This document shows, one piece after another, positions 43,182 through 52,340 of a stretch of 64,000 bases of DNA. Location of the stretch: contig UQCM01000001.1 in NCBI GenBank assembly GCA_900539525.1, positions 1-64,000 on the forward strand. The letters run 5' to 3'. The notes below the pieces were generated by a model. The model ran no database searches. It had not been told where the DNA came from and saw only the letters and a program-made list of their open reading frames with translations. The stretch comes from an uncultured Blautia sp. Lineage in GTDB: Bacteria > Bacillota > Clostridia > Lachnospirales > Lachnospiraceae. The translations under genes and the position numbers were made by a program. Positions within the stretch are counted from its first letter, which is position 1, and each line of letters begins with the position of its first letter.

Positions 43182-45341
43182 ATGAGTACTTTTTCAGAAA
43201 GGCTGAAGAAAAGAAAAGCACTAGATGCAGAGTTGTTTCACTCATCCGCTACAGGTGTATACCATTCTCTGGGCAGAGTAAAATCCGGCGCCGAAAACAC
43301 AAAAAAAGGAAACAGGACTGCGATAGAGCTGGGAAGAATCTGTGATTATATGAAACAGGAGCTGTCCTCTTTGCCGGAAAAAACGGAAGATGCGGAAGAA
43401 CTGATGCAATATGTTATGAATGAGACCGGAATCATGCGACGGAAGATTGTGACAGCCGGAAAATGGTGGAAAGAAGGTTCAATGCCGCTTCTGTGCAGTG
43501 ATCAGAATGGAAATGCATATGCATTGCTGCCGGATGCCGATGGTGGGTACATTTTCTACCGGGATGAGGAGCCTGTAAAGGTAGACAGACAGAATGCAGG
43601 TATGTTTTCACCGGTTGCCTATTGTTTTTATAAACCATTTGAAAACAGGGCACTTACAATAAGGGATTTTTATTATTTTCTTGCAGGAGCATTCCGTGCT
43701 TCTGATGTGATCTGGCTGCTTATGGTGAGTCTGATCGCGGGTGTTGTGGGCATGATCATGCCTGCCATCAATAAATTTGTCTTTAATAATGTGGTGCCAT
43801 CAGGCACATCGGAGGAGATATTTGGGATCAGTGTTCTGATCGTGGGTACAGTCTTTGTGACTGCTTTCTTTGGACTGGCACGAACTCTGTGGGTGATGCG
43901 CATAGGAAACAAGCTGGAGCTTCTGGCACAAAATGCAGTCTGGGCACGATTGTTGAGTCTGCCTGTGGAATTTTTTCGGAATTATGAATCAGGAGATCTG
44001 ACCGAGAGGGCAGCTTCTATCGATGAGATCTGTCGGATCCTGGGAGGCCAGCTGGTACCTACTCTGTTAAGTACTGTATTCTCTTTTTTATATTTGTTTC
44101 AGATCAGTTCTATTTCAGAGGAGATGTTTCTGCCTTCATTTATCATTGTTCTTCTTATGTTAAGTGTTTATGCAGTGACAGCAGTTGTTCAGAACCGATG
44201 GACAAGGCATAATAATATTATAACCGGAAAGCTTACGAGTACAGTTTTCCAGTTTCTGAACGGCATCACAAAAATCAGGGTCGCAGGTGCAGAAAGCCGT
44301 GCATATGCAAAATGGGCGGAGATTTACAGTAAAATGCATATTATGCCCCATATGTTTGTGAATCTGTCAGGTGCGGTGTCATCCGTTGTGATGTTTGGAG
44401 GGACAATCGTTTTATACTATATGGCCTATCGCAGCGGGATGAGTGTCTCTGATTACATTTATTTTAATTCAGCGTTTTCATTGTTTGCCGGTTCGGTAAT
44501 GGCAATTGCAGGCATCACAGCACAGGTTGCATCTCTTCGCCCGGCAATAGACCGTTTGCGGCCGATTCTTGAAGAGGAACCGGAGAATACGGGTGCAAAG
44601 CATCGTTTGGATAAACTGAGCGGAGAAATAGAAGTGAACCATGTGAAATTCCGGTATAACGATGATATGCCATATGTTCTTAACGACATGGATCTGCATA
44701 TTAAGCCGGGAGAGTATATAGGAATCGTCGGTTCTTCGGGTTGCGGAAAATCTACTCTGCTGCGTATACTTCTCGGTTTTGAACATCCACAGTCAGGTTC
44801 TGTTTATTATGATATGCAGGATATGGACAGTCTGGATCTGCGCAGCGTACGTCAAAGGATCGGCGTGGTTCTGCAGAACGGAAAACTGTTTTCAGGAGAC
44901 ATTTATTCCAATATCGTGATATGTGCTCCATGGCTGACGGTAGATGATGCATGGGAAGCAGCAGAACGTTCAGGTTTTGCGGATGATATCAGGAATATGC
45001 CAATGGGAATGTTTACAATGATTTCCGAAGGCGGCGGGGGACTGTCCGGAGGACAGCAGCAGAGACTTCTGATTGCCAGGGCACTGGCAGCGGATCCGGA
45101 TATTCTCATGTTTGACGAAGCAACATCAGCGCTGGACAATATCACGCAGGCACTGGTGGTGAAGACACTGGAGGAAATGCAGTGTACAAGAATTGTGATC
45201 GCACACAGGCTTTCGACCATCCGCAAATGTTCGAGGATCCTCTATCTTCATGAGGGAAGAGTTGTGGAGCAGGGAACTTATGAGGAACTTATGGCACTTG
45301 GAGGAAGATTCGCCGATCTTGCCAGCAGACAGCTGGTGTAG
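43182..45341 (+). CDS. NHLM/NHLP-type exporter: second ABC permease-ATPase subunit
   Basis: This 719-residue protein is of the TIGR03797 type. It has a non-peptidase N-terminal extension (about 1-165, replacing the C39 domain), a transmembrane domain (about 170-450) and an ATPase with Walker A GSSGCGKST, signature LSGGQQQRLLIARALAADPDILMFDEATSALD and H-loop VIAHRLST. It is the usual partner of the peptidase-type exporter in NHLM systems, in which the two ABC proteins and the HlyD protein work together. The intergenic distance to the next gene is 60 bases and contains a small hairpin. Confidence 0.92.
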   Translation: MSTFSERLKKRKALDAELFHSSATGVYHSLGRVKSGAENTKKGNRTAIELGRICDYMKQELSSLPEKTEDAEELMQYVMNETGIMRRKIVTAGKWWKEGSMPLLCSDQNGNAYALLPDADGGYIFYRDEEPVKVDRQNAGMFSPVAYCFYKPFENRALTIRDFYYFLAGAFRASDVIWLLMVSLIAGVVGMIMPAINKFVFNNVVPSGTSEEIFGISVLIVGTVFVTAFFGLARTLWVMRIGNKLELLAQNAVWARLLSLPVEFFRNYESGDLTERAASIDEICRILGGQLVPTLLSTVFSFLYLFQISSISEEMFLPSFIIVLLMLSVYAVTAVVQNRWTRHNNIITGKLTSTVFQFLNGITKIRVAGAESRAYAKWAEIYSKMHIMPHMFVNLSGAVSSVVMFGGTIVLYYMAYRSGMSVSDYIYFNSAFSLFAGSVMAIAGITAQVASLRPAIDRLRPILEEEPENTGAKHRLDKLSGEIEVNHVKFRYNDDMPYVLNDMDLHIKPGEYIGIVGSSGCGKSTLLRILLGFEHPQSGSVYYDMQDMDSLDLRSVRQRIGVVLQNGKLFSGDIYSNIVICAPWLTVDDAWEAAERSGFADDIRNMPMGMFTMISEGGGGLSGGQQQRLLIARALAADPDILMFDEATSALDNITQALVVKTLEEMQCTRIVIAHRLSTIRKCSRILYLHEGRVVEQGTYEELMALGGRFADLASRQLV

Positions 45342-45347
45342 AATATA

Positions 45348-45368
45348 GGAACTGTTCCGGGCAGTTCC
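45348..45368 (+). other. Small hairpin between the exporter and the DUF2156 gene
   Basis: GGAACTG-TTCCGGG-CAGTTCC, a perfect 7-bp stem with a 7-base loop and no T tract. It may modulate the expression ratio of the genes on either side. Confidence 0.45.
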
Positions 45369-45401
45369 CATGTCATATTGAAGATGAAAGCAGGAAGAAA
45401 A

Positions 45402-46316
45402 ATGGAATTTCGAAGGATAGACAGAACAGCAGAGAAGGATTTTGCCCCATTTTTTTTGAAAAACAGATTTGCAGATACCACATATGCACTACTGTATGCA
45501 TGGGGAGATAAGTTTTTATATTCGTATTGTAAGTGCAGCAGCGGTCTGATTGTGAAGGGTACAGGAATGAATCAGAGGGAGGCATATATTCTGATCCATG
45601 ATAAAGAGGATGAACAGATGATCACAGATGGGATTGAACAGCTTTACAGGTATCATAGCGGCAATGTCGGACCTTTGATTTTTGAGTATGTAGGAGAAGA
45701 AGAAATCGAAAGCTACAGATCTGCGGCAGCCAGATTCAACTGTGGAATTCAAATAACAACAGAAGAGATTTATGATGATTACATCTATGATACAGAAGAA
45801 TTTCTTTCGATTTCAGGAAAGAAAAACAGGGGGAAGCGTTATGATGTCAATCATCTGAAGAACAGCCATCCTGAAATGTGTGCGCTCAGGTATGAGGATG
45901 TCAGACCGGAAAGCTGTATGGAGATTTTTGACAGATGGTGTGAAAGGCATTCATGCAGTGATTGTTATTTTGGATGTGAACGGGAGGCTTTTCAGAGATT
46001 TATGAGCATCTATGACAGAAGCCGGCATTACATTATGGTTTCCTGTGAGGGGGAACGCGCTGTTTCTTTTGCAGTCTGTGAGCAGATCAATGAGGATACG
46101 GTCGGTTATTACTTTCAGAAGAATGCAGAGAAGGTACGGGGACTAACCTACTGGCTGAACCGCCAGATGGCATTTGAACATGAGCAGATCGCTTATATCA
46201 ATCTGGCAGAGGATATGGGGATACCGGGAATTGTCATGGATAAATCATCTCTGCATCCATGTAGAAAGCAGAAAAAATATACAGTTGAAATTGTGGAGGG
46301 AGATATTGATGAGTAA
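45402..46316 (+). CDS. DUF2156 (LPG synthase C-terminal / GNAT-like) protein
   Basis: This 304-residue protein begins MEFRRIDRTAEKDFAPFFLKN and has YALLYAWGDKFLYSYC, the GKKNRGKRYDVNHLKNSHPEM segment and the C-terminal YINLAEDMGIPGIVMDKSSLHPCRKQKKY. These features match the double-GNAT fold of DUF2156, related to the aminoacyl-transfer domain of lysylphosphatidylglycerol synthase. It lacks the membrane part of such synthases. It could transfer an aminoacyl or acyl group to a peptide or lipid; the acceptor is unknown. ATG at 45402 has AGGAAG 5 bases upstream and is preferred over TTG at 45378 or ATG at 45384. Its end overlaps the next gene by 8 bases. Confidence 0.82.
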   Translation: MEFRRIDRTAEKDFAPFFLKNRFADTTYALLYAWGDKFLYSYCKCSSGLIVKGTGMNQREAYILIHDKEDEQMITDGIEQLYRYHSGNVGPLIFEYVGEEEIESYRSAAARFNCGIQITTEEIYDDYIYDTEEFLSISGKKNRGKRYDVNHLKNSHPEMCALRYEDVRPESCMEIFDRWCERHSCSDCYFGCEREAFQRFMSIYDRSRHYIMVSCEGERAVSFAVCEQINEDTVGYYFQKNAEKVRGLTYWLNRQMAFEHEQIAYINLAEDMGIPGIVMDKSSLHPCRKQKKYTVEIVEGDIDE

Positions 46317-49300
46317 GATCAGAGAGTTTCAAAAAGGGAATCGTGTATATCTGATTATTCTTGTATTGATAGTGCTGACATCCTGGATGAGTAAGAACCT
46401 TTCTTATATCGGGGAAAATCCTTTTTCCGGTGAATACTGGCTGGATAATCCGGCACAGGCTGTTTTTTTCGACAGATATCATTACTATATTCTGGATTCG
46501 TCCTATAAGATTGCGGTTGCGGATGACGGGAATAACCTTCTGTATTTTCTTGAAGGCGGCAGTCCGGAGACCACCTTTGATTATGCATCGAAAGTTGCCA
46601 CGGATGACAGTGGAAACCTGTACGTGCAGGACAAAAGCTTTGCAGAGGATGGGACGACTGCTTATCGGGAACGTATTCTGAAATTTGAAGAGGGAAGTCA
46701 GAAAAGGGAAATGTTGTATGAGGTTCAGACAGTAAATGAAGATGGAAAGCAGATCCTGTTTCTGGATGAATTAAAGTATATTGACGGAATCCTGTATTTT
46801 TCAGAAGTTGCAGAGGATGGTATCCATGTCAGAAAATATGTGGATGGAAACACAGAGGAATGCGCTTTTATGAAGATAGAGAACGCATCCCGGGCAGTTG
46901 CAGACAGCAGCTTCAACAGAGAACTGGAGATATCGGCGGTACTGATGAATGGAGACATCTATACGCTTAACGGTACAGAAAATGTTTTACTATATGATGC
47001 GGGAGAACATGATACAGATGAATATAACAGCCTGATCACAGAAATTTCCTATGGAGATGATGAGAGGCTGTATGCGAACGACCAGGGGTTACGAAAGGTT
47101 GTTGTCTTTGAAGATGGTCGTATGTCAGAGGCTATAACAAAAGGCTTTTTCCTTGATGAGGTTCCGGAAAAACTGGAAATGGCTCCGATTTATACAGGTT
47201 TAAATACGGACAGCCGCGGAGTGTCCGTTCTTTCTGAAGAATATGCATACAGTGAGGAAATTGATGATCTGGACTATTTTTATCACATAGGATTTGTATC
47301 CTATGACGGAGCAGAAAAGGATTATGTAGATGTCCTTGGAATCTCGAACTCCCGGAGAATACATATTTTAAGTGCATATGCAGCATTGCTGCTTCTGATC
47401 ATGGTAAGTATTTATGCCATTATTCATATTATCCGCCTTGTAAAGGTAATGGGAGCGATACAGAATACGACACAGCTGCTCGTATTGATTACGGCCATTC
47501 TCGTGACAACAGGAGTGTCTGTTACGGTTTTTAAAGAGTGTAATGCCAGATATATCGATGAGTCGGTGGCAGGTCTGTCAAACATGGCATATCTGATCGA
47601 GTCCAGGCTGGACAGAGATATTCTCAGACAGATAGACAGCCCCGATGACTATTTTACAGAAGATTATGAAGCATTGGATCAGAGTGTCATGGATGTGCTG
47701 AAGAGTGAGGTAAACCGTGCATCGAATACCTATGCGGTTCTATATAAGGTCAGAGGAAACATTATATGCGAGATCTACCGGAATGATTCTCTGCATGGAG
47801 TGATGACACCCCTTGCCGGAGTTTATGAGGGTTCCATAGAAGAGAATATCGCAGCCGGAAACCGCTATGTATCGCAGGATTATCAGCTTTCAGAAGGAAG
47901 CTATACCTTCGTGGAGATTCCTGTATTTGGAGAGCAGAATGAGCTGCTTGCCCTTCTTGAGGTGGGAACGGATTACAAGCAGTTTGTTGACGATAATCAG
48001 GCACTGTTCAGAAAGCTCCTTCTGCTGACTTCCATGGCTGTCATTATATTCATGCTTCTGTTTTCAGAGATGCTGAATCTTATAACAGCGGTCAGGGCGA
48101 GAAAATCTCTGGTTAAAGGCAGTACTGATTATGCGCCGGAACTGATACGCCCTGTGGCATTTATGATTTTCTTTACAGCCAATATTACAACAGCATTCCT
48201 GCCGATTTATGGTATGTCTTTGTGTAATGACAGTACGGGACTTCCCACGGAGGTAGCTGCAGCATTTCCACTGTCAGCAGAGCTGATCTGTTCAGCAGTG
48301 GCAGCACTGGCATGCGGTTTTCTGATCCGTAAGACGGGAGTCCGGCTGATGGGCATCCTGGGAAGTATCTTTTATATGGGGGGGAATCTGCTGTCGCCGT
48401 TTGCGCCGAATATATGGGTGCTGGTCTGTGCAAACAGTATCTGTGGTATCGGAGGCGGAATCCTGCTCATTACCGTGAATACCTGGATTGCCGCTCTGTC
48501 CGGGGAAGAGAAGAAGAACAGAGGATTTATCCAGTATAATGCAGCATTTCTTGCCGGTATGAACTGCGGCACTGTTATCGGATCGCTGATATGGGAAAAT
48601 TTTGGTGTTAAGTCTGCTTACCTGTTTGCGGTAGGGGGGGCTGTGCTGATTCTGATATTTGTGCTCGTGTTTTTAAAGAATATCAAACCGGTTTTGGAGA
48701 AGAAAGAAAAAAAGGAAAGAAAGTTTACAGGGCTTCGGAAGTTCATTACACCCCATATGCTCCGGTACTTCCTTTGCCTGTCTTTGCCTTATCTGATCTG
48801 TGCCTCTTTCCTGAGCTATTATTTTCCGGTTGTCGCAGACAGAAATATGCTGGGAGCATCCGAAATTTCGATGGCATTTCTGGTCAGCGGAGTGATATCC
48901 ATCTATATCGGGACGGCTGTAGGTGAGCCGGTGATGGAAAAGCTGGGAGCGAGAAGATCCATGATACTGGCATCGTTCATCTATGCAGCGGCACTTGGAT
49001 ATCTGGTTCTGAATCCATCCATTTTCAACTGTTATGTGGTCATCGTATTGTTTGCTGTGGCAGACAGCTTCGGACTGGCAGCACAGTCTGTGTATTTCGC
49101 GGCTATGCCGGAAGTAAATGAGATTGGCCAGAGCAGGGCGCTGGGCATTAACAGTACAGCAGAGAGTATCACATCCGCCTGCGGTTCTCTGATTTTCGGA
49201 AGTGCTCTTTTGCTTGGAGAACAGAGAGGTATCCTTGTGATCCTTCTGGTATTTGTGATCCTGCTGTTTTTATATGTGGTCATGGACAGAAAAAGTGTCA

Positions 49301-49326
49301 TACCGGAACAGAACAGCTCGTCATAG
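46309..49326 (+). CDS. MFS transporter fused to an extracellular sensor (beta-propeller-like and Cache-like) domain
   Basis: This 1005-residue protein has a membrane segment at about 14-31 followed by an extracellular beta-rich region (about 33-340; NNLLYFLEGG, GNLYVQDKS, GDIYTLNG), two membrane segments (about 355-408), a Cache-like domain (about 410-560), another membrane helix, and then a complete 12-helix major facilitator domain (about 610-1000) with GFLIRKTGVRLMGILGS in loop 2-3. The N-terminal part is a sensor layout joined to a transporter. No such fusion is known to me by name. The start at 46309 has GGAGGG upstream and overlaps the preceding gene by 8 bases. The cargo is not clear. 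Confidence 0.78.
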   Translation: MSKIREFQKGNRVYLIILVLIVLTSWMSKNLSYIGENPFSGEYWLDNPAQAVFFDRYHYYILDSSYKIAVADDGNNLLYFLEGGSPETTFDYASKVATDDSGNLYVQDKSFAEDGTTAYRERILKFEEGSQKREMLYEVQTVNEDGKQILFLDELKYIDGILYFSEVAEDGIHVRKYVDGNTEECAFMKIENASRAVADSSFNRELEISAVLMNGDIYTLNGTENVLLYDAGEHDTDEYNSLITEISYGDDERLYANDQGLRKVVVFEDGRMSEAITKGFFLDEVPEKLEMAPIYTGLNTDSRGVSVLSEEYAYSEEIDDLDYFYHIGFVSYDGAEKDYVDVLGISNSRRIHILSAYAALLLLIMVSIYAIIHIIRLVKVMGAIQNTTQLLVLITAILVTTGVSVTVFKECNARYIDESVAGLSNMAYLIESRLDRDILRQIDSPDDYFTEDYEALDQSVMDVLKSEVNRASNTYAVLYKVRGNIICEIYRNDSLHGVMTPLAGVYEGSIEENIAAGNRYVSQDYQLSEGSYTFVEIPVFGEQNELLALLEVGTDYKQFVDDNQALFRKLLLLTSMAVIIFMLLFSEMLNLITAVRARKSLVKGSTDYAPELIRPVAFMIFFTANITTAFLPIYGMSLCNDSTGLPTEVAAAFPLSAELICSAVAALACGFLIRKTGVRLMGILGSIFYMGGNLLSPFAPNIWVLVCANSICGIGGGILLITVNTWIAALSGEEKKNRGFIQYNAAFLAGMNCGTVIGSLIWENFGVKSAYLFAVGGAVLILIFVLVFLKNIKPVLEKKEKKERKFTGLRKFITPHMLRYFLCLSLPYLICASFLSYYFPVVADRNMLGASEISMAFLVSGVISIYIGTAVGEPVMEKLGARRSMILASFIYAAALGYLVLNPSIFNCYVVIVLFAVADSFGLAAQSVYFAAMPEVNEIGQSRALGINSTAESITSACGSLIFGSALLLGEQRGILVILLVFVILLFLYVVMDRKSVIPEQNSSS

Positions 49327-49329
49327 GAT

Positions 49330-49419
49330 GGCGCACTGCTACTCTCGGGTTTTTACGTGACTTTCGCAACGCTACACTCACAAAAAACACCTCGAACTGG
49401 CTGACGTGTGAACAGTAAC
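49330..49419. repeat. Dispersed GTAAC-ended repeat, right half
   Basis: GCGCACTGCTACTCTCGGG through GTGAACAGTAAC (49408-49419), matching 31726-31808 with scattered changes but keeping the CTCACA/TCACAGAAA-type fold. It begins 3 bases after the stop of the MFS fusion gene. The rest of the gap 49327-49599 contains only A/T-rich sequence and the inverted repeat before argH. Confidence 0.75.
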
Positions 49420-49540
49420 GCAGAATCATTCTTCAGACTTGTAGAATGGCAGGAAATATGATAGACTGAGCACAATCGTATCGATTCAACGGGACTGGAT
49501 CTTTATGTACAGTCATTAGAAAAGATACATCAGGAGATGA

Positions 49541-49578
49541 CTCAGTATAACGGGAGCAGGACTTACAGTTATACTGAG
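49541..49578 (+). promoter_or_regulatory. Inverted repeat in the argH leader
   Basis: CTCAGTATAAC (49541-49551) and GTTATACTGAG (49568-49578) form a perfect 11-bp stem with a 16-base loop, ending 10 bases before the GAGGGA ribosome site of argH. It could be an operator or a translation-affecting hairpin. It does not match the ARG box or a T-box. Confidence 0.5.
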
Positions 49579-49599
49579 GGAAAGAATGAGGGAATAAAA

Positions 49600-50979
49600 A
49601 TGGCACAATTATGGGGCGGACGCTTCACGAAAGAGACTGACCGGCTGGTATATAATTTTAACGCATCCATTTCTTTTGACAGGAAGTTTTACAGACAGGA
49701 TATTGAGGGCAGCATGGCCCATGTGAAAATGCTTGCAAAGCAGGAGATTCTTACAGAGCGGGAGAGAGATGAAATCCTTGCAGGACTTGCCGGGATTTTA
49801 CGGGATGTGGAAAATGGAACACTTGAGATTACAGATGAATATGAGGATATACACAGCTTCGTGGAGGCGAACCTGATTGACCGCATCGGAGATGCCGGTA
49901 AGAAGCTTCACACGGGGCGCAGCAGAAATGATCAGGTAGCACTGGATATGAAGCTTTATACGCGGGATGAGATCAAGGCGATCGACGGACTGCTGAAGGA
50001 ACTCCTGGAAACACTTCTGAAGATTATGGAGGAAAATCTGGAGACCTATATGCCCGGATTTACCCATCTTCAGAAAGCACAGCCAATCACACTGGCGCAT
50101 CATGCCGGCGCTTATTTTGAAATGTTTAAGAGGGACAGGCAGAGGCTGGAGGATATCTATAAGAGAATGAATCTCTGTCCGCTCGGCTCCGGTGCACTGG
50201 CGGGTACTACCTACCCTCTTGACAGGGCATATACAGCAAAACTGCTGGCATTTGACGGGCCTACACAAAACAGTATGGATTCGGTTGCTGACAGAGATTA
50301 TCTGATCGAACTGCTCTCTGCCATGTCCACGATCATGATGCATCTGAGCCGGTTCTCAGAGGAAATTATCATCTGGAACAGCAATGAATATCAGTTCGTG
50401 GAGCTGGATGATGCTTACAGCACGGGGAGCAGTATTATGCCACAGAAGAAGAACCCGGATATAGCCGAGCTGGTACGCGGAAAGACAGGACGTGTGTATG
50501 GTGCGCTGATGTCCCTGCTTACGACAATGAAGGGACTGCCTCTGGCATACAATAAGGATATGCAGGAGGATAAGGAACTGACTTTTGATGCGATGGATAC
50601 GGTGAAGGGATGCATTGCTCTGTTTAACGGTATGCTCTCTACGATGAAATTTAATAAGGAGAAGATGGAGGGCAGTGCAAGAAATGGATTTACGAACGCT
50701 ACGGATGCAGCTGACTATCTGGTAAATCATGGAGTGCCTTTCAGGGATGCTCACGGAATTGTCGGACAGCTGGTTCTGTATTGTATCGAAAAAAATATTT
50801 CGCTGGATGATATGACGCTGGAGGAATTCAAAGCGATCAGCCCGGTGTTCGAGGAGGATATTTACAGCGCCATCAGCATGAAGACATGCGTAGAAAAGCG
50901 CATGACTACCGGCGCACCGGGAGAGGAAGCTATGAAGCAGGTGATTGCTTTGCATAAAGAATATCTGTACGGAAAATAA
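49600..50979 (+). CDS. argH: Argininosuccinate lyase
   Basis: This 459-residue enzyme catalyses the last step of arginine synthesis, splitting argininosuccinate into arginine and fumarate. Family motifs are MAQLWGGRFTKETD, EDIHSFVEANL, HTGRSRNDQVALD, PGFTHLQKAQPITL (catalytic His), GSSIMPQKKNPDIAEL (flexible loop with the catalytic serine) and the NGFTNATDAADYLV end. The ATG at 49600 is selected because GAGGGA lies 6 bases upstream; the frame is open to 49537 through an inverted repeat. No argG is adjacent in this window, so it is not organised with the rest of the pathway here. Confidence 0.96.
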   Translation: MAQLWGGRFTKETDRLVYNFNASISFDRKFYRQDIEGSMAHVKMLAKQEILTERERDEILAGLAGILRDVENGTLEITDEYEDIHSFVEANLIDRIGDAGKKLHTGRSRNDQVALDMKLYTRDEIKAIDGLLKELLETLLKIMEENLETYMPGFTHLQKAQPITLAHHAGAYFEMFKRDRQRLEDIYKRMNLCPLGSGALAGTTYPLDRAYTAKLLAFDGPTQNSMDSVADRDYLIELLSAMSTIMMHLSRFSEEIIIWNSNEYQFVELDDAYSTGSSIMPQKKNPDIAELVRGKTGRVYGALMSLLTTMKGLPLAYNKDMQEDKELTFDAMDTVKGCIALFNGMLSTMKFNKEKMEGSARNGFTNATDAADYLVNHGVPFRDAHGIVGQLVLYCIEKNISLDDMTLEEFKAISPVFEEDIYSAISMKTCVEKRMTTGAPGEEAMKQVIALHKEYLYGK

Positions 50980-51116
50980 AAAAAACTTGATTTTTATGAG
51001 CAAATGGTATAGTATTGTTCAAAGAAAACAAATGTGCGCGATACAAAGACAAAAAATACACGGACGAAGAAAACGCGGACATCTGGGACTATACAAATTG
51101 TGAGGAGAATGGAAAA

Positions 51117-52202
51117 ATGGAACAGAAATTAAAAGTAGGTATCCTGGGTGCTACAGGAATGGTAGGTCAGAGATTTATTTCCCTTTTGGAGAATCATCCA
51201 TGGTTTGAGGTTGTGACACTTGCTGCCAGCCCGAGAAGTGCGGGAAAGACCTATGAGGAAGCAGTCGGAGGCAGATGGAAGATGGCCACTCCCATGCCGG
51301 AGGCAGTAAAGAAGATTGTTGTGATGAATGTCAATGAGGTAGAGAAGGTAGCTGCCGGTGTTGATTTTGTATTCTCTGCTGTTGATATGTCAAAGGATGA
51401 GATTAAGAAAATTGAGGAGGAATATGCAAAGACAGAAACTCCTGTAGTATCTAATAACAGTGCTCACAGGTGGACGCCTGATGTACCGATGGTGGTACCG
51501 GAGATCAATCCGGAGCATTTTGAGGTCATCGAATTTCAGAAAAAACGTCTGGGAACGACCAGAGGCTTTATTGCAGTAAAGCCAAACTGTTCCATTCAAA
51601 GTTATGCTCCTGTTCTTACTGCATGGAAAGAGTTTGAGCCGTATGAAGTAGTAGCAACCACCTATCAGGCAATTTCCGGTGCCGGAAAGACCTTTAAAGA
51701 CTGGCCGGAAATGGTGGAGAATATTATTCCGTATATCGGCGGTGAGGAAGAAAAGAGTGAAATGGAGCCATTAAGACTCTGGGGGAAAATAGAGGATGGA
51801 GTGATCAGGCCGGCAGAATCACCGGTGATTACCTGTCAGTGTATCCGCGTTCCGGTATTGAACGGACATACAGCAGCCGTATTTGTGAAGTTTAAAAAGA
51901 AACCGACAAAAGAGCAGCTGATTGAGAAGCTGGTAAACTTCAGGGGATTGCCGCAGGAACTGAATCTGCCAAGTGCACCGAAGCAGTTTATCCAGTATCT
52001 GGAGGAAGATAACAGACCTCAGGTGAAAGCGGATGTCAATTATGAAAACGGGATGGGTATCTCTATTGGAAGACTTCGTGAGGATAAGGTTTATGATTAT
52101 AAGTTTGTGGGCCTCTCACATAATACGGTTCGCGGTGCAGCCGGCGGTGCTGTGCTGTGTGCGGAAACTCTGACAGCTAAAGGATATATTAAAGCGAAAT
52201 AA
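51117..52202 (+). CDS. asd: Aspartate-semialdehyde dehydrogenase
   Basis: This 361-residue enzyme makes aspartate semialdehyde from aspartyl phosphate, a branch point for lysine, diaminopimelate, threonine and methionine. The NADP-binding motif is GATGMVGQRF (about 9-18). The active-site Cys is in VKPNCSIQSY and the C-terminal GHTAAVFVK supplies the catalytic His. The form with SAHRWTPDVPMVVPEINPEH is the longer bacterial/fungal-like class. The ATG at 51117 has GAGGAGAAT upstream; a shorter-spaced ATG at 51109 is out of frame. A loose promoter (TTGATT, then TATAGT at 51008-51013) lies upstream. It is followed by a terminator, so it is probably a single-gene unit. Confidence 0.95.
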   Translation: MEQKLKVGILGATGMVGQRFISLLENHPWFEVVTLAASPRSAGKTYEEAVGGRWKMATPMPEAVKKIVVMNVNEVEKVAAGVDFVFSAVDMSKDEIKKIEEEYAKTETPVVSNNSAHRWTPDVPMVVPEINPEHFEVIEFQKKRLGTTRGFIAVKPNCSIQSYAPVLTAWKEFEPYEVVATTYQAISGAGKTFKDWPEMVENIIPYIGGEEEKSEMEPLRLWGKIEDGVIRPAESPVITCQCIRVPVLNGHTAAVFVKFKKKPTKEQLIEKLVNFRGLPQELNLPSAPKQFIQYLEEDNRPQVKADVNYENGMGISIGRLREDKVYDYKFVGLSHNTVRGAAGGAVLCAETLTAKGYIKAK

Positions 52203-52219
52203 GAAAAAAAGAGAAGGCG

Positions 52220-52255
52220 TCTCCTGTCAGCTGAGGAAGCGGCAGGAGATGTTTT
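52220..52255 (+). terminator. Terminator after asd
   Basis: TCTCCTG (52220-52226) pairs with CAGGAGA (52243-52249) and an inner C-G pair, followed by TGTTTTATCTT. Confidence 0.8.
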
Positions 52256-52277
52256 ATCTTGAAAGTAGATAAGATTC

Positions 52278-52293
52278 CCACCTCTATAGGTGG
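52278..52293 (+). other. Short hairpin in front of the ABC exporter gene
   Basis: CCACCT-CTAT-AGGTGG, a perfect 6-bp stem. The possible GTG start at 52290 of the ABC gene lies within it, which argues for the ATG at 52341 as the start. Confidence 0.5.
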
Positions 52294-52340
52294 TGAGTAA
52301 AACAAATTTGTCTTGTACACTTAAATGGATAGTTGATACG

